In this document: piece by piece, positions 1-6,660 of the stretch | Position numbering within the stretch: position 1 is the first letter of the stretch | Layout: every line of letters begins with the position of its first letter | Assembly: GCA_030673005.1 (NCBI GenBank) | Contig: DAOVFI010000019.1 | Span: 1 to 15,969 of the forward strand | Reading direction: 5' to 3' | Source of the DNA: Planctomycetales bacterium | GTDB taxonomy: Bacteria > Planctomycetota > Phycisphaerae > SM23-33 | Length of the DNA stretch: 15,969 bases | Notes under the pieces: generated by a model | Databases searched by the model: none | What the model saw: the letters and a program-made list of their open reading frames with translations, nothing else | What the model was told of the DNA's origin: nothing | Made by a program: the position numbers and the translations under genes

Positions 1-145
1 TTTGGGCTTTGCTTTCTTTTCGGCGTTTCCCGTATTTTCGTTTGTCTTTGGGTTTTTTTTCTTTTTATTCCGCGCCGGTATGCGGAGGCCCCCCCTCGCG
101 CCCTACTGCTCCGTCCCGGCCTACTGCTTCGTCCCGGCCTACGAC
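1..145. other. Non-coding left edge with 18-bp tandem repeat
   Basis: This is the stretch downstream of murE. On the minus strand positions 1-75 form a purine-rich, A-rich tract. Positions 103-120 and 121-138 are two copies of an 18-bp unit (ctactgctccgtcccggc, differing at one base), and a third partial copy starts at 139. I see no convincing start of a following gene such as murF; it may lie beyond the window. The long plus-strand frame through here has implausible low-complexity Phe-rich protein and runs antisense to murE. Confidence 0.5.
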
Positions 146-1606
146 TTACGGGCTACCGGATACTATTTTCCGAATGATTTCGGCGTCGTCAAATTGTATC
201 CGTTTATCACCGACAACCTGATAATTTTCGTGCCCCTTTCCGGCGACGAGCACGACGTCACCGGTTTCGGCCAGGTTCAGCGCCGCGGCGATGGCGGCTC
301 GCCGGTCCGGCTCGGCGCGCACCTTCGAGCGGCCTTTGGAGGAAAAGCCCGGCATTATTTCGTCGATAATCGCCGCCGGGTCCTCGCTTCGCGGGTTGTC
401 GGACGTTACGACAATCTCGTCGGCCCAGTTCTCGGCCGCCTCGGCCATCCGCGGACGCTTCGTCCGGTCACGGTCGCCCCCGCATCCGAAGACCAGGATA
501 AGTCTTCCGGCCGCTATCGGTTTGAGCGACGACAGCACGTTGTCCAGCGCGTCGTCGGTGTGTGCGTAATCCACCAGGACGTCGAAAGGCGCGGCGGCGT
601 CAATCCGCTGGAGCCGGCCCGGGACGTGCTCGGCCGTCGCCAGCGCGGCGGCGACAGTTTCGCAGTCCACGCCCAGCACTTTAGCCGTCGCCGCCGCCGC
701 AAGACAGTTATATATGTTGTGCCGCCCGATCAGCCTGGTTTGAACGGGCGCCTCGCCGTCGCCGGTGCGCAGCAGGAACCGGCTGCCGTTCATGTCGATG
801 CCGTCGATCCGCCCGGATACGTCGGCGGCGGTCGAAAGCCCGTACCAGAGGATCGACGCCCGCGTCGCCGGAACAATTGCTTCGCTGTAATCCTCGTCGC
901 GATTGAGCACGGCCCAGGCGCTGTCCGAGAGCGACTCGAACAACCTGCGCTTGGCGGCGAAATAATTTTCCATCGAACCGTGATAGTCCAGGTGGTCCCC
1001 GCTGAGGTTGGTAAAGACGGCAGTGTCGAATTCTATCCCGTCCGTCCTGTGCTGGTCGAGTGCGTGTGAGGAGACTTCCATCACGAGGTGTTCACCACCG
1101 GCTGCGACGGTCTCAGCCATCATTCCGGCAAGTTCGATCGGATCGGGCGTCGTGGTGCGGGCGGGGGCGGTCTTCGCTATAGTCTCGTATTCAATCGTGC
1201 CCAGCAACGCGACCTTTTTCCCGGCGTGGCGGAGTATGTGCCGCAGGATGTAGGCGATGGTGGTCTTTCCGTTGGTGCCCGTAATGCCGGTAATGGTGAG
1301 TTTTCGTCCCGGCCAACCGAGAATCGCCTGTGCGAGCGGACCGGCGGCGGAGCGGGCGTCATCGACGACGGCATAGGCGATTTTCGATGGAACGGCTGCG
1401 GCGTCTTCGCAGACCACCGCCGAGCAACCCGCCGCCACGGCCGATGCGATATAACGATGACCGTCATCGACCGTTCCGCGAACGGCTACGAAACAATCGC
1501 CCTCCCGCACCCGGCGCGAATCCGCCACCACCCGACACACCTCGGCATCGCCGCGGCGGCGAATACTTCCCAGCCCGGCCTCGGAACACAATCGCGAAAA
1601 AAGCAT
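146..1606 (-). CDS. murE: UDP-N-acetylmuramoyl-L-alanyl-D-glutamate--2,6-diaminopimelate ligase (MurE)
   Basis: Cytoplasmic Mur ligase that adds the third stem-peptide residue to UDP-MurNAc-L-Ala-D-Glu using ATP. The 486-aa length fits the family. The ATP-binding P-loop GITGTNGKTT is present with its Lys at about residue 114. The Mur ligase middle-domain HLVMEVSSHALDQHR stretch follows, and DNPR sits at residues 403-406, which in this family marks selection of meso-diaminopimelate rather than lysine. I chose the ATG at 1606 because GAGG lies 5-6 nt upstream and the protein then starts MLFSRLCSEAG, a normal N-terminus. The frame stays open to 1744, but those 46 extra codons run through a palindromic repeat and are probably not translated. 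It is the last recognisable gene of the dcw series, downstream of ftsI. Confidence 0.95.
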   Translation of the reverse strand: MLFSRLCSEAGLGSIRRRGDAEVCRVVADSRRVREGDCFVAVRGTVDDGHRYIASAVAAGCSAVVCEDAAAVPSKIAYAVVDDARSAAGPLAQAILGWPGRKLTITGITGTNGKTTIAYILRHILRHAGKKVALLGTIEYETIAKTAPARTTTPDPIELAGMMAETVAAGGEHLVMEVSSHALDQHRTDGIEFDTAVFTNLSGDHLDYHGSMENYFAAKRRLFESLSDSAWAVLNRDEDYSEAIVPATRASILWYGLSTAADVSGRIDGIDMNGSRFLLRTGDGEAPVQTRLIGRHNIYNCLAAAATAKVLGVDCETVAAALATAEHVPGRLQRIDAAAPFDVLVDYAHTDDALDNVLSSLKPIAAGRLILVFGCGGDRDRTKRPRMAEAAENWADEIVVTSDNPRSEDPAAIIDEIMPGFSSKGRSKVRAEPDRRAAIAAALNLAETGDVVLVAGKGHENYQVVGDKRIQFDDAEIIRKIVSGSP

Positions 1607-1641
1607 CTCATCCTCATTGTAACAATAGTAGCCCGTAGTCC

Positions 1642-1673
1642 GTAGGGTGTGCAGGTTCTGTTCCCTGCACACC
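1642..1673. repeat. Hairpin repeat family R1, copy 1 (murE-ftsI spacer)
   Basis: GGTGTGCAGG (1646-1655) and CCTGCACACC (1664-1673) form a perfect 10-bp hairpin with an 8-nt loop. The whole 32-nt unit recurs almost unchanged at 3933-3962 and, inverted, at 4006-4037. It occupies the spacer between ftsI and murE, just upstream of the murE ribosome-binding site, so it would be transcribed in the murE leader. Confidence 0.8.
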
Positions 1674-1688
1674 ATCCCGTGGCCCGTT

Positions 1689-1791
1689 GGGTGCCATGCC
1701 TTCACGCGCAGCGCAGCGGAGCGTGTAGGCATGATTTGCGCCACAACATGTTCACGCCCTACGCTTCGCTACGGACGAGAACATGGCACCC
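1689..1791. repeat. Nested inverted repeats at the 3' end of ftsI
   Basis: GGGTGCCATG (1689-1698) pairs with CATGGCACCC (1782-1791). Inside this lies a second hairpin: CATGCCT near 1695-1701 pairs with AGGCATG near 1727-1733, extended by ACGC/GCGT. The outer right arm ends on the first base of the ftsI stop triplet (cta on the plus strand), so the gene's stop sits on the repeat boundary. This could work as a transcript-stabilising or attenuating structure, or be a decayed small mobile repeat. There is no T tract, so it is not a standard terminator. Confidence 0.55.
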
Positions 1792-3539
1792 TACCGGATA
1801 CCGGCTACCAACTCCCGGTCCGCCGGCACGTCCATGTACGAGAGCGTTTTTTGCAGTACTTCCCGAACGCACGGCGCTGCGACCTTTCCTCCGGCGTGTC
1901 CGATCGAGTAATTCGGGCGGTACACCGAGATTACGCACACCACCGCCGGCCTGCTCGCCGGCGCAGAACCCATGAACGTTGCCGTGTAGGCGCGCTCCTC
2001 GTAACCGTTCGGGCCGCCGATCTGGGCGGTTCCCGTCTTGCCAAAGACTGTCCAGTTGTCCAGCCGGCACCGCTTGCCCGTGCCGCGCTCGACAACGTTG
2101 ACCAGTACCTCGTCGATAAACTGCCGCGCCACTTCGGCGCTGAGCACCCGGCGAACGACCCGGCGCCGACTCTTAAAAACCACCTTCCCGCCGGCGTCAA
2201 TCACGCGGTCGATTATCCGTGGCCGAAGCAGCACGCCGCCGTTGGCAATCGTGCTGAAGGCGCCGGCCAACTGTAAGGTCGTAACCATGATCGGTCCCTG
2301 CCCGAACGGCATCCGCCGCGTGGCGTATCCCGTCCAGCGCCGCGTCGGGACCAGCCGCCCCGGACATTCGCCGGGCAGGTCCACCCCGCCGACCCGCCCG
2401 AAGCCGAACGCCTCGGCGATGCGGTGGAGCGATTCGTTGCCAAGGCGCTCGCCGAGTTTGGCCATCCCGATATTGCTCGAGCGGATCACGATCTCCGACA
2501 GCGGTATCAACCCGAAACTCAGGCCGGGGAATTCGTGAATCGTCCCGCCGCGACGGGCGTGGTATCGACCGTGATGGCAGAAAAAGTTCGTGTCGATGCC
2601 GACCTCGGACATCTGAACCGCCCCGACGGCTATAAAAGGTTTAAAGACGCTGCCGGGTTCGTATGGGTCGGTAATGGCGCGGTTGCGGCGCTGCTCGGGC
2701 GTAGCGGAGCGATAACCGTTCGGATCGAAGGCGGGCATCGACGCCATCGCCAGGATCGCTCCGCTGTTCGGCTCCATGACGACACCCATGACCGCGACGG
2801 CCTCGTACCGATCGCAGACGTCCCGAAGGGCCTGCTCCAGGAAGCCCTGAATGTACAAGTCCATCGTCAGGCAGACGTGCATGCCGTCCCGCGGCCGGCG
2901 GTCTTCAACGACTTCGACGTAGGTTCCGCGCCGGCCCGCATCGCGGCGGAGAACCTTCCGGCCGTCAACGCCCCCAAGCCAGCGGTCGGCCTGAAGTTCA
3001 ACCCCCTCGCCGGCGACGCCGTCAATCTGTCGAAAACCCAATATCTGCCCTGCGAGCGGGCCTCTGGGATAGTACCTGCGCCAGTCGTAAGTTATCTGCA
3101 CGGCGCGGATTTTCAGCCTTCTGATTTCCTCTGCCTGTCGCTCGCTTACGCCGCGCGCGAGGTACACAAATCGCTTGTCGCGCCGGCCGTACAACCTGTC
3201 GTACAGATCGCCGGCGGTAATCCCCTCCAGCACAGCGGCGACTCTCTCGGCGGCGTCTGGAAAATTCTCCCGCCCCAGCAGGACCGGGTCGGCATAGACG
3301 CTCGGCACTCGCCCGGACCCCGCCAGCATGACCCTGCCCGACCGCGTCTTAGCGTAAATATTTCCGGGCCTGGCCGGCAGGACCACGACGCTCCGCTGCT
3401 GGCGACGCGCCAGCGCAGCCAATTCCTTGCCGCGACGAACCTGCAAAAATACGACCCGCCCGCCCAAAGCAAGCAGCGCCGCCGCCAACAGTGCGAACAG
3501 AAAGCCAAATCGCCATTTTCCCGGTTCAGGATTGTCCAT
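1791..3539 (-). CDS. ftsI: Peptidoglycan D,D-transpeptidase FtsI (class B penicillin-binding protein)
   Basis: Septal transpeptidase that crosslinks peptidoglycan, anchored in the inner membrane with its catalytic domain in the periplasm. At 582 aa it has the usual class B length. A single N-terminal transmembrane helix (about residues 11-32) precedes the dimerisation domain (about 50-230, with RRYYPRGPLAGQILGF). The transpeptidase domain carries SVFK (Ser297-Lys300), SSN (354-356) and KTGT (501-504), so all three catalytic motifs are intact. No PASTA domain follows. The ATG at 3539 gives a short basic cytoplasmic tail. The ribosome-binding site is poor (only TAAGA just upstream), unlike its neighbours, which hints at coupling or a leader effect. 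It follows the ftsL-like gene and precedes murE, the classical order. Confidence 0.95.
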   Translation of the reverse strand: MDNPEPGKWRFGFLFALLAAALLALGGRVVFLQVRRGKELAALARRQQRSVVVLPARPGNIYAKTRSGRVMLAGSGRVPSVYADPVLLGRENFPDAAERVAAVLEGITAGDLYDRLYGRRDKRFVYLARGVSERQAEEIRRLKIRAVQITYDWRRYYPRGPLAGQILGFRQIDGVAGEGVELQADRWLGGVDGRKVLRRDAGRRGTYVEVVEDRRPRDGMHVCLTMDLYIQGFLEQALRDVCDRYEAVAVMGVVMEPNSGAILAMASMPAFDPNGYRSATPEQRRNRAITDPYEPGSVFKPFIAVGAVQMSEVGIDTNFFCHHGRYHARRGGTIHEFPGLSFGLIPLSEIVIRSSNIGMAKLGERLGNESLHRIAEAFGFGRVGGVDLPGECPGRLVPTRRWTGYATRRMPFGQGPIMVTTLQLAGAFSTIANGGVLLRPRIIDRVIDAGGKVVFKSRRRVVRRVLSAEVARQFIDEVLVNVVERGTGKRCRLDNWTVFGKTGTAQIGGPNGYEERAYTATFMGSAPASRPAVVCVISVYRPNYSIGHAGGKVAAPCVREVLQKTLSYMDVPADRELVAGIR

Positions 3540-3567
3540 TCTTAAAAAACAGGGACCAGGTTTCAGA

Positions 3568-3649
3568 GACTTGGGACTAGTAAACAGGACTTCTCAGTAA
3601 CTAATCCCTAGTCCCAAGTCCCTATTCCCTCTTCTCTATTCCCTCTTCA
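3568..3649. repeat. Inverted repeat plus 14-bp tandem repeat (ftsL-ftsI spacer)
   Basis: GACTTGGGACTAG (3568-3580) and CTAGTCCCAAGTC (3608-3620) are perfect 13-bp inverted copies around a 27-nt loop. Next to them ctattccctctt(ct/ca) occurs twice in tandem (3622-3635 and 3636-3649), and the second copy contains the stop codon of the ftsL-like gene. The repeat sits directly upstream of ftsI in the direction of transcription. Confidence 0.7.
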
Positions 3650-3902
3650 CTATCTGTTCGCCGTCGAGAGTCTGGCCGGGCGCCAGTAATTCGATCGCCA
3701 ATTCACGTCCGCGCAGGTCTTCCTGATACGGCGGTGTTAATCGGCCAAGATAAATCTGGCGGTCCCACAGGTCGCGTCGCACCTCGCTGCGGCGAACCTC
3801 CAGGCGATACGTCTGCGCCCGGACGGACGCCTGCTCCAGACGGAGATGCACCATCGCAGCGCCGATTATCGCAAACGCCAGGATTATCCACGCAAACCGC
3901 AT
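3636..3902 (-). CDS. ftsL: FtsL-like cell division protein
   Basis: An 88-aa bitopic membrane protein. The N-terminus is only three residues long, then comes a hydrophobic helix (WIILAFAIIGAAMVHLRL, about residues 5-22), then a charged heptad-like stretch rich in Arg, Glu and Leu. This architecture, the size and the place immediately upstream of ftsI match FtsL, which joins FtsB and FtsQ in the periplasm to activate the FtsWI synthase. FtsL sequences diverge too far for a motif-based call, so the name rests on topology and context. The last codons read through a 14-bp tandem repeat (3636-3649), so the C-terminal IVKRE may have been reshaped by it. Confidence 0.7.
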   Translation of the reverse strand: MRFAWIILAFAIIGAAMVHLRLEQASVRAQTYRLEVRRSEVRRDLWDRQIYLGRLTPPYQEDLRGRELAIELLAPGQTLDGEQIVKRE

Positions 3903-3932
3903 TATCTGTACCTGTTAGACATTCAATTAAGG

Positions 3933-4037
3933 GTAGGGTGTGCAGGTTCTTTTCCCTGCACCTGCCTACCGGCAGGCAGGCACCGAAACCGCCACCCACC
4001 TATCCGGTGTGCAGGAAACAGAACCTGCACACCCTAC
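3933..4037. repeat. Inverted pair of R1 repeats (ftsL-lysM spacer)
   Basis: The unit at 3933-3962 and its inverted partner at 4006-4037 match the hairpin at 1642-1673 with only one to a few changes. Together they form a ~105-bp element with imperfect terminal inverted repeats of ~30 nt. Between them CCTGCC/GGCAGG forms a further 6-bp hairpin around 3961-3976. The element fills nearly all of the spacer between the LysM gene stop (4043) and the ftsL-like start (3902). It has no coding capacity and looks like a MITE or REP-type repeat. Confidence 0.75.
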
Positions 4038-4042
4038 GACTA

Positions 4043-4876
4043 TTATCCTGGTATTCTCAGTCTTGTACCTATCGCCAGCATGTCTGGGTCGCTGATGCGA
4101 TCCTTGTTGACTTTGAGCAGTTTTCGCACAGACGAGGCGCTTCCGTCGCCCATTCTCCTGCGTGCGATGCTGGTCAGGTTGTCGCCTTGCCGGACGACAT
4201 ACGTCCTTCCGGTCCTGACCCGTCTGATATGACCGGCCAGCGCATCGATGCTCACCTCCCTGTAATGCCGCGGCGTGGACGGTTCGACGGCCCGACGTGC
4301 AGGCGGCTCGGCGGCGGGCAGCGGCGGAATCACCAGCAACTGCCCTATCGACAGCGTGGCCTTGTCGGGCAGCTTGGCGCGATTGGCGCGGTATATCAGA
4401 ACGTGCTGATTCTCACGTCCCCGACCATAGACCTTACGCGCAATCTTAATCAGGGTATCGCCGGCCTGGACGCGATAAGTTCGCTGACGCGGAGTCGCTT
4501 GAGGCTTGACCGCCCCGCCGGTAGGCGTCGAACGGCCCGGAACCTGCGACGGAGGAGCCGATCCGGCCGGCGGCGCTGAGACGCCGGATTCACCATCATT
4601 TCCGCCCGATAAACCCGGTGAACCGGACGAAGCCAGCAAACGAGGAAACCGTCGCTCGCGTGAAAGGGCCGGACGGTCGTTTCTGTCGGTGCTTTCCGAC
4701 AGACACGCCGTAACCACCTCGGGCGCCGGACGCGAAGAGACGGTCGAAGAGGCCGCCGCTGACTGATCCGCGCGGGCCGAACCGGAAAGGTTCATACTCC
4801 GCTGACCCAGAACCAGGCCGAAAAGAACAATGAATACCAGCCCAACCAGAAGTGCGATGCGTGTTTCACGTGTCAT
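4043..4876 (-). CDS. Membrane-anchored protein with two LysM domains
   Basis: A 277-aa protein with an N-terminal transmembrane anchor or uncleaved signal (LLVGLVFIVLFGLVLG, about residues 9-24). A long low-complexity Ser/Pro/Gly/Ala linker follows (about 30-130). Then come two LysM modules, one from about 131 (TYRVQAGDTLIKIARKVYG ... LVIPP) and one at the C-terminus (TYVVRQGDNLTSIARR ... LRIPG). LysM modules bind the GlcNAc-MurNAc backbone, so the protein probably tethers the inner membrane to peptidoglycan. No catalytic domain is present. The ATG at 4876 has GGAG 7 nt upstream. Its place between rsmH and the ftsL-like gene suggests a division-linked role; that is inference. Confidence 0.85.
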   Translation of the reverse strand: MTRETRIALLVGLVFIVLFGLVLGQRSMNLSGSARADQSAAASSTVSSRPAPEVVTACLSESTDRNDRPALSRERRFPRLLASSGSPGLSGGNDGESGVSAPPAGSAPPSQVPGRSTPTGGAVKPQATPRQRTYRVQAGDTLIKIARKVYGRGRENQHVLIYRANRAKLPDKATLSIGQLLVIPPLPAAEPPARRAVEPSTPRHYREVSIDALAGHIRRVRTGRTYVVRQGDNLTSIARRRMGDGSASSVRKLLKVNKDRISDPDMLAIGTRLRIPG

Positions 4877-4904
4877 CTCAAGACTCCATCAGCGCTCAAT
4901 TCGA

Positions 4905-4993
4905 TGGGTGGCACGGTCAAACGAAGTTTGGCCGTGAAGCTCGCCACTACACAGCGCTAACCACGGCCAAACTTCGTTTGACCGTGCCACCCA
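4905..4993. repeat. Perfect 32-bp inverted repeat (rsmH-lysM spacer)
   Basis: Positions 4905-4936 and 4962-4993 are perfect reverse complements over 32 nt, beginning TGGGTGGCACGGTC, around a 25-nt loop. Each arm itself contains a near-palindrome (CAAACGAAGTTTG), so alternative folds exist. A further outer pair, ACTCCATCA (4883-4891) and TGATGGAGT (5012-5020), flanks it. The inner arm of that pair supplies the GGAG ribosome-binding site of the LysM gene. No open frame of its own. Confidence 0.85.
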
Positions 4994-5049
4994 CATCCAT
5001 CAACCAATGATTGATGGAGTACCAGGCTCCATCCCATGCTTTTCGACCA

Positions 5050-5973
5050 TCACCGAATCCGTTCGTCTGTGCTCATAACAAGCCGTTCAATTGCGCGAAG
5101 TTTCGCCGAGCGACTTCGCGGGTTTTCGCCAACCTCATCCAAACCGGCCGTTCGCGGTTTCCGGTTCAACAGCCGGTGCGTTCCGCTCTCGACCGCTGCT
5201 GCGAAGGCGCGCTTGACAAGGCGATCTTCCAGCGAGTGAAAACTGATTACCGCCGCCCGCCCGCCGACGCTCATAATGCCCGGCAACTTCTCCAGCAGGC
5301 GTTCGAGGCTTTCCAACTCGCCGTTGACGGCAATCCGCAGGGCCTGGAAAGTCCTCGTAGCCGGGTGGATCGTCTTTCGTCGCCGAGTCGGTTTGTGCGG
5401 CATAGCCGCCGCCACTATCTGCGCCAACCGCCTTGTCCGCTCAATCGGTTCTCTGCCTCTCGCCCGGACGATCGCACGTGCGATCCGCCGGCTGTGGCGG
5501 TCCTGCCCGTAGCGATAAATCAGGTCCGCCAGTTCCGCCTCGCCCAGCGTGTTGACCAGGTCCGCCGCCGAAGGCCCCTCGCGCCCGTAACGCATGTCCA
5601 GCGGACCGTCTGCCTGAAAACTGAAGCCCCTGTCGGGGTCGTCCAGTTGGCTCGACGACATTCCAAGGTCGGCCAGGACGGCATCGACCGAAGAGACACC
5701 CGCTTCGGCCATCACGTCGCAGATGTCCGCGAAGTTCGCCCGGAACAGCCGGACACGACCGGCCAAATGCGACAAACGTTCTTTGGTTTTCAAAAGGTTT
5801 GACTCGTCCAGGTCAATGCCTATCAGCGTCGCGTCGGCGCCGGCGGCGTCCAGCATCGCCTCGGCATGACCCCCAAGTCCAACAGTACAATCGATAATCG
5901 TCTGCCCGCATCTCGGCGCCAGTAACTCCAGCACCTCGTCGAGCATTACAGGAAGATGGCCGGCATCGTCCAT
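5050..5973 (-). CDS. rsmH: 16S rRNA (cytosine-1402-N4)-methyltransferase RsmH (MraW)
   Basis: S-adenosylmethionine-dependent methyltransferase that modifies the ribosomal P-site base C1402 in 16S rRNA. The 307-aa length is typical. The N-terminal hallmark HLPVMLDEV (residues 6-14), the SAM-binding DCTVGLGGHA (28-37), the DLGMSSSQLDDPDRGFSF stretch and the C-terminal ISFHSLEDRLVK are all present. The ATG at 5973 has GAGG 8 nt upstream. It starts 12 nt after the stop of the upstream 80-aa gene, so the two are surely cotranscribed. Confidence 0.96.
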   Translation of the reverse strand: MDDAGHLPVMLDEVLELLAPRCGQTIIDCTVGLGGHAEAMLDAAGADATLIGIDLDESNLLKTKERLSHLAGRVRLFRANFADICDVMAEAGVSSVDAVLADLGMSSSQLDDPDRGFSFQADGPLDMRYGREGPSAADLVNTLGEAELADLIYRYGQDRHSRRIARAIVRARGREPIERTRRLAQIVAAAMPHKPTRRRKTIHPATRTFQALRIAVNGELESLERLLEKLPGIMSVGGRAAVISFHSLEDRLVKRAFAAAVESGTHRLLNRKPRTAGLDEVGENPRSRSAKLRAIERLVMSTDERIR

Positions 5974-5985
5974 GACGCCGGCCTC

Positions 5986-6228
5986 TTAAACCGCCGGGAC
6001 TTCCTCGGCCAGAACGGCCTCGGCGTGCTCCGAAAAGTTCACCCGGGCATACTCGTTCCCCAGCGATTGAACCCGCTCCAGCCGCTGCGCAAGAACCAGC
6101 AGGCGCTGCCGAAGTCCATCATCACATTTCGATGGCGCAGTACTGTGGTGCTGAAGTTCCGTAAGGGCCGTGCGAAAACATCCCTGTTCCTTGCACGAGC
6201 CGCTTACCTGTCGCTGGGAAACGAGCAT
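5986..6228 (-). CDS. Small protein of unknown function within the dcw cluster
   Basis: An 80-aa protein I do not recognise. The ATG at 6228 is preceded by AAAGGA at 8 nt spacing, and the stop lies 12 nt before rsmH, so context supports a real gene. The N-terminal half has three Cys (in VSGSCKEQGCF and SKCDDG). The middle (about residues 43-60, LRQRLLVLAQRLERVQSL) looks like an amphipathic or coiled-coil helix. There is no signal peptide or membrane helix, so it should be cytoplasmic. It takes the place where some clusters have nothing between mraZ and rsmH. Confidence 0.6.
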   Translation of the reverse strand: MLVSQRQVSGSCKEQGCFRTALTELQHHSTAPSKCDDGLRQRLLVLAQRLERVQSLGNEYARVNFSEHAEAVLAEEVPAV

Positions 6229-6403
6229 ATTGGAATCCTTTCCTTCTCCCGGGCTTCACCCGGCGGTCATAATTCAGACTTTCAGAACGACTACTCACCC
6301 TGAAAAGTCCCTTCCTTTCGCCGTCGCATCAACCGGCATCCCTGCCGATGTTCCGCCGCGCCGGCGCTTCCTGTATTCGTAACTATTCACCAAATTGCAA
6401 TGA
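6229..6403. other. Spacer upstream of the 80-aa gene
   Basis: Part of the 432-bp gap between the mraZ stop and the 80-aa gene start; the rest of the gap is the palindromic element. Apart from the ribosome-binding site AAAGGA just upstream of 6228 I see no gene, tandem repeat or clear promoter here. Confidence 0.5.
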
Positions 6404-6638
6404 ATGCTTCAAGAAAAGAGCAAGTCAGGCACACAAAATGAAAAATCAATTCATCGGGCTACGCCAGGCTCTCGTCTCGGCGAAGCGAGCCGTAGCCGGG
6501 TCGCCCTGACGAGTCTGTTGGAATTGTTTTTTCATTTCTCCGTCGCCTCTGACGTTCGCGCAGGCATAGTATTTATCACTCCAAACAGCCGGAGTGATAA
6601 ATACTATGTGTGCCTGACTTGCTCTTTTCTTGAAGCAT
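6404..6638. repeat. Complex multi-arm palindromic element (mraZ-distal spacer)
   Basis: The outer arms 6404-6435 and 6607-6638 are perfect 32-bp inverted repeats (core AGCAAGTCAGGCACACA). Directly inside the left arm, 6436-6452 pairs with 6521-6537 over 17 nt with one mismatch. Within that, GGCTACG/CGTAGCC and GGCTC/GAGCC add a smaller stem near 6459-6496. On the right, 6565-6582 and 6591-6608 form a perfect 18-bp hairpin with loop AAACAGCC, whose arm overlaps the outer arm by 2 nt and repeats part of it (CAGGC, ATAGTATTTATC). Short open frames on both strands follow from the symmetry. It looks like a MITE or REP-like structured element. Confidence 0.85.
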
Positions 6639-6660
6639 ACGGCTGAACTCTTACCTGTAT

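Noticed and set aside
2..1069. Long plus-strand open frame
   Set aside because: Antisense to murE, with Phe-rich low-complexity start and no family features; GC-rich shadow frame.
1607..1744. 46-codon N-terminal extension of murE
   Set aside because: It translates the hairpin repeats; a good start with its own ribosome-binding site exists at 1606.
2424..3545. 373-codon plus-strand frame
   Set aside because: Antisense to ftsI, whose catalytic motifs are complete; shadow.
1642..6638. Possible CRISPR array from the repeated palindromes
   Set aside because: Repeats are of different families, unevenly spaced, and no regular spacer units or cas genes exist.
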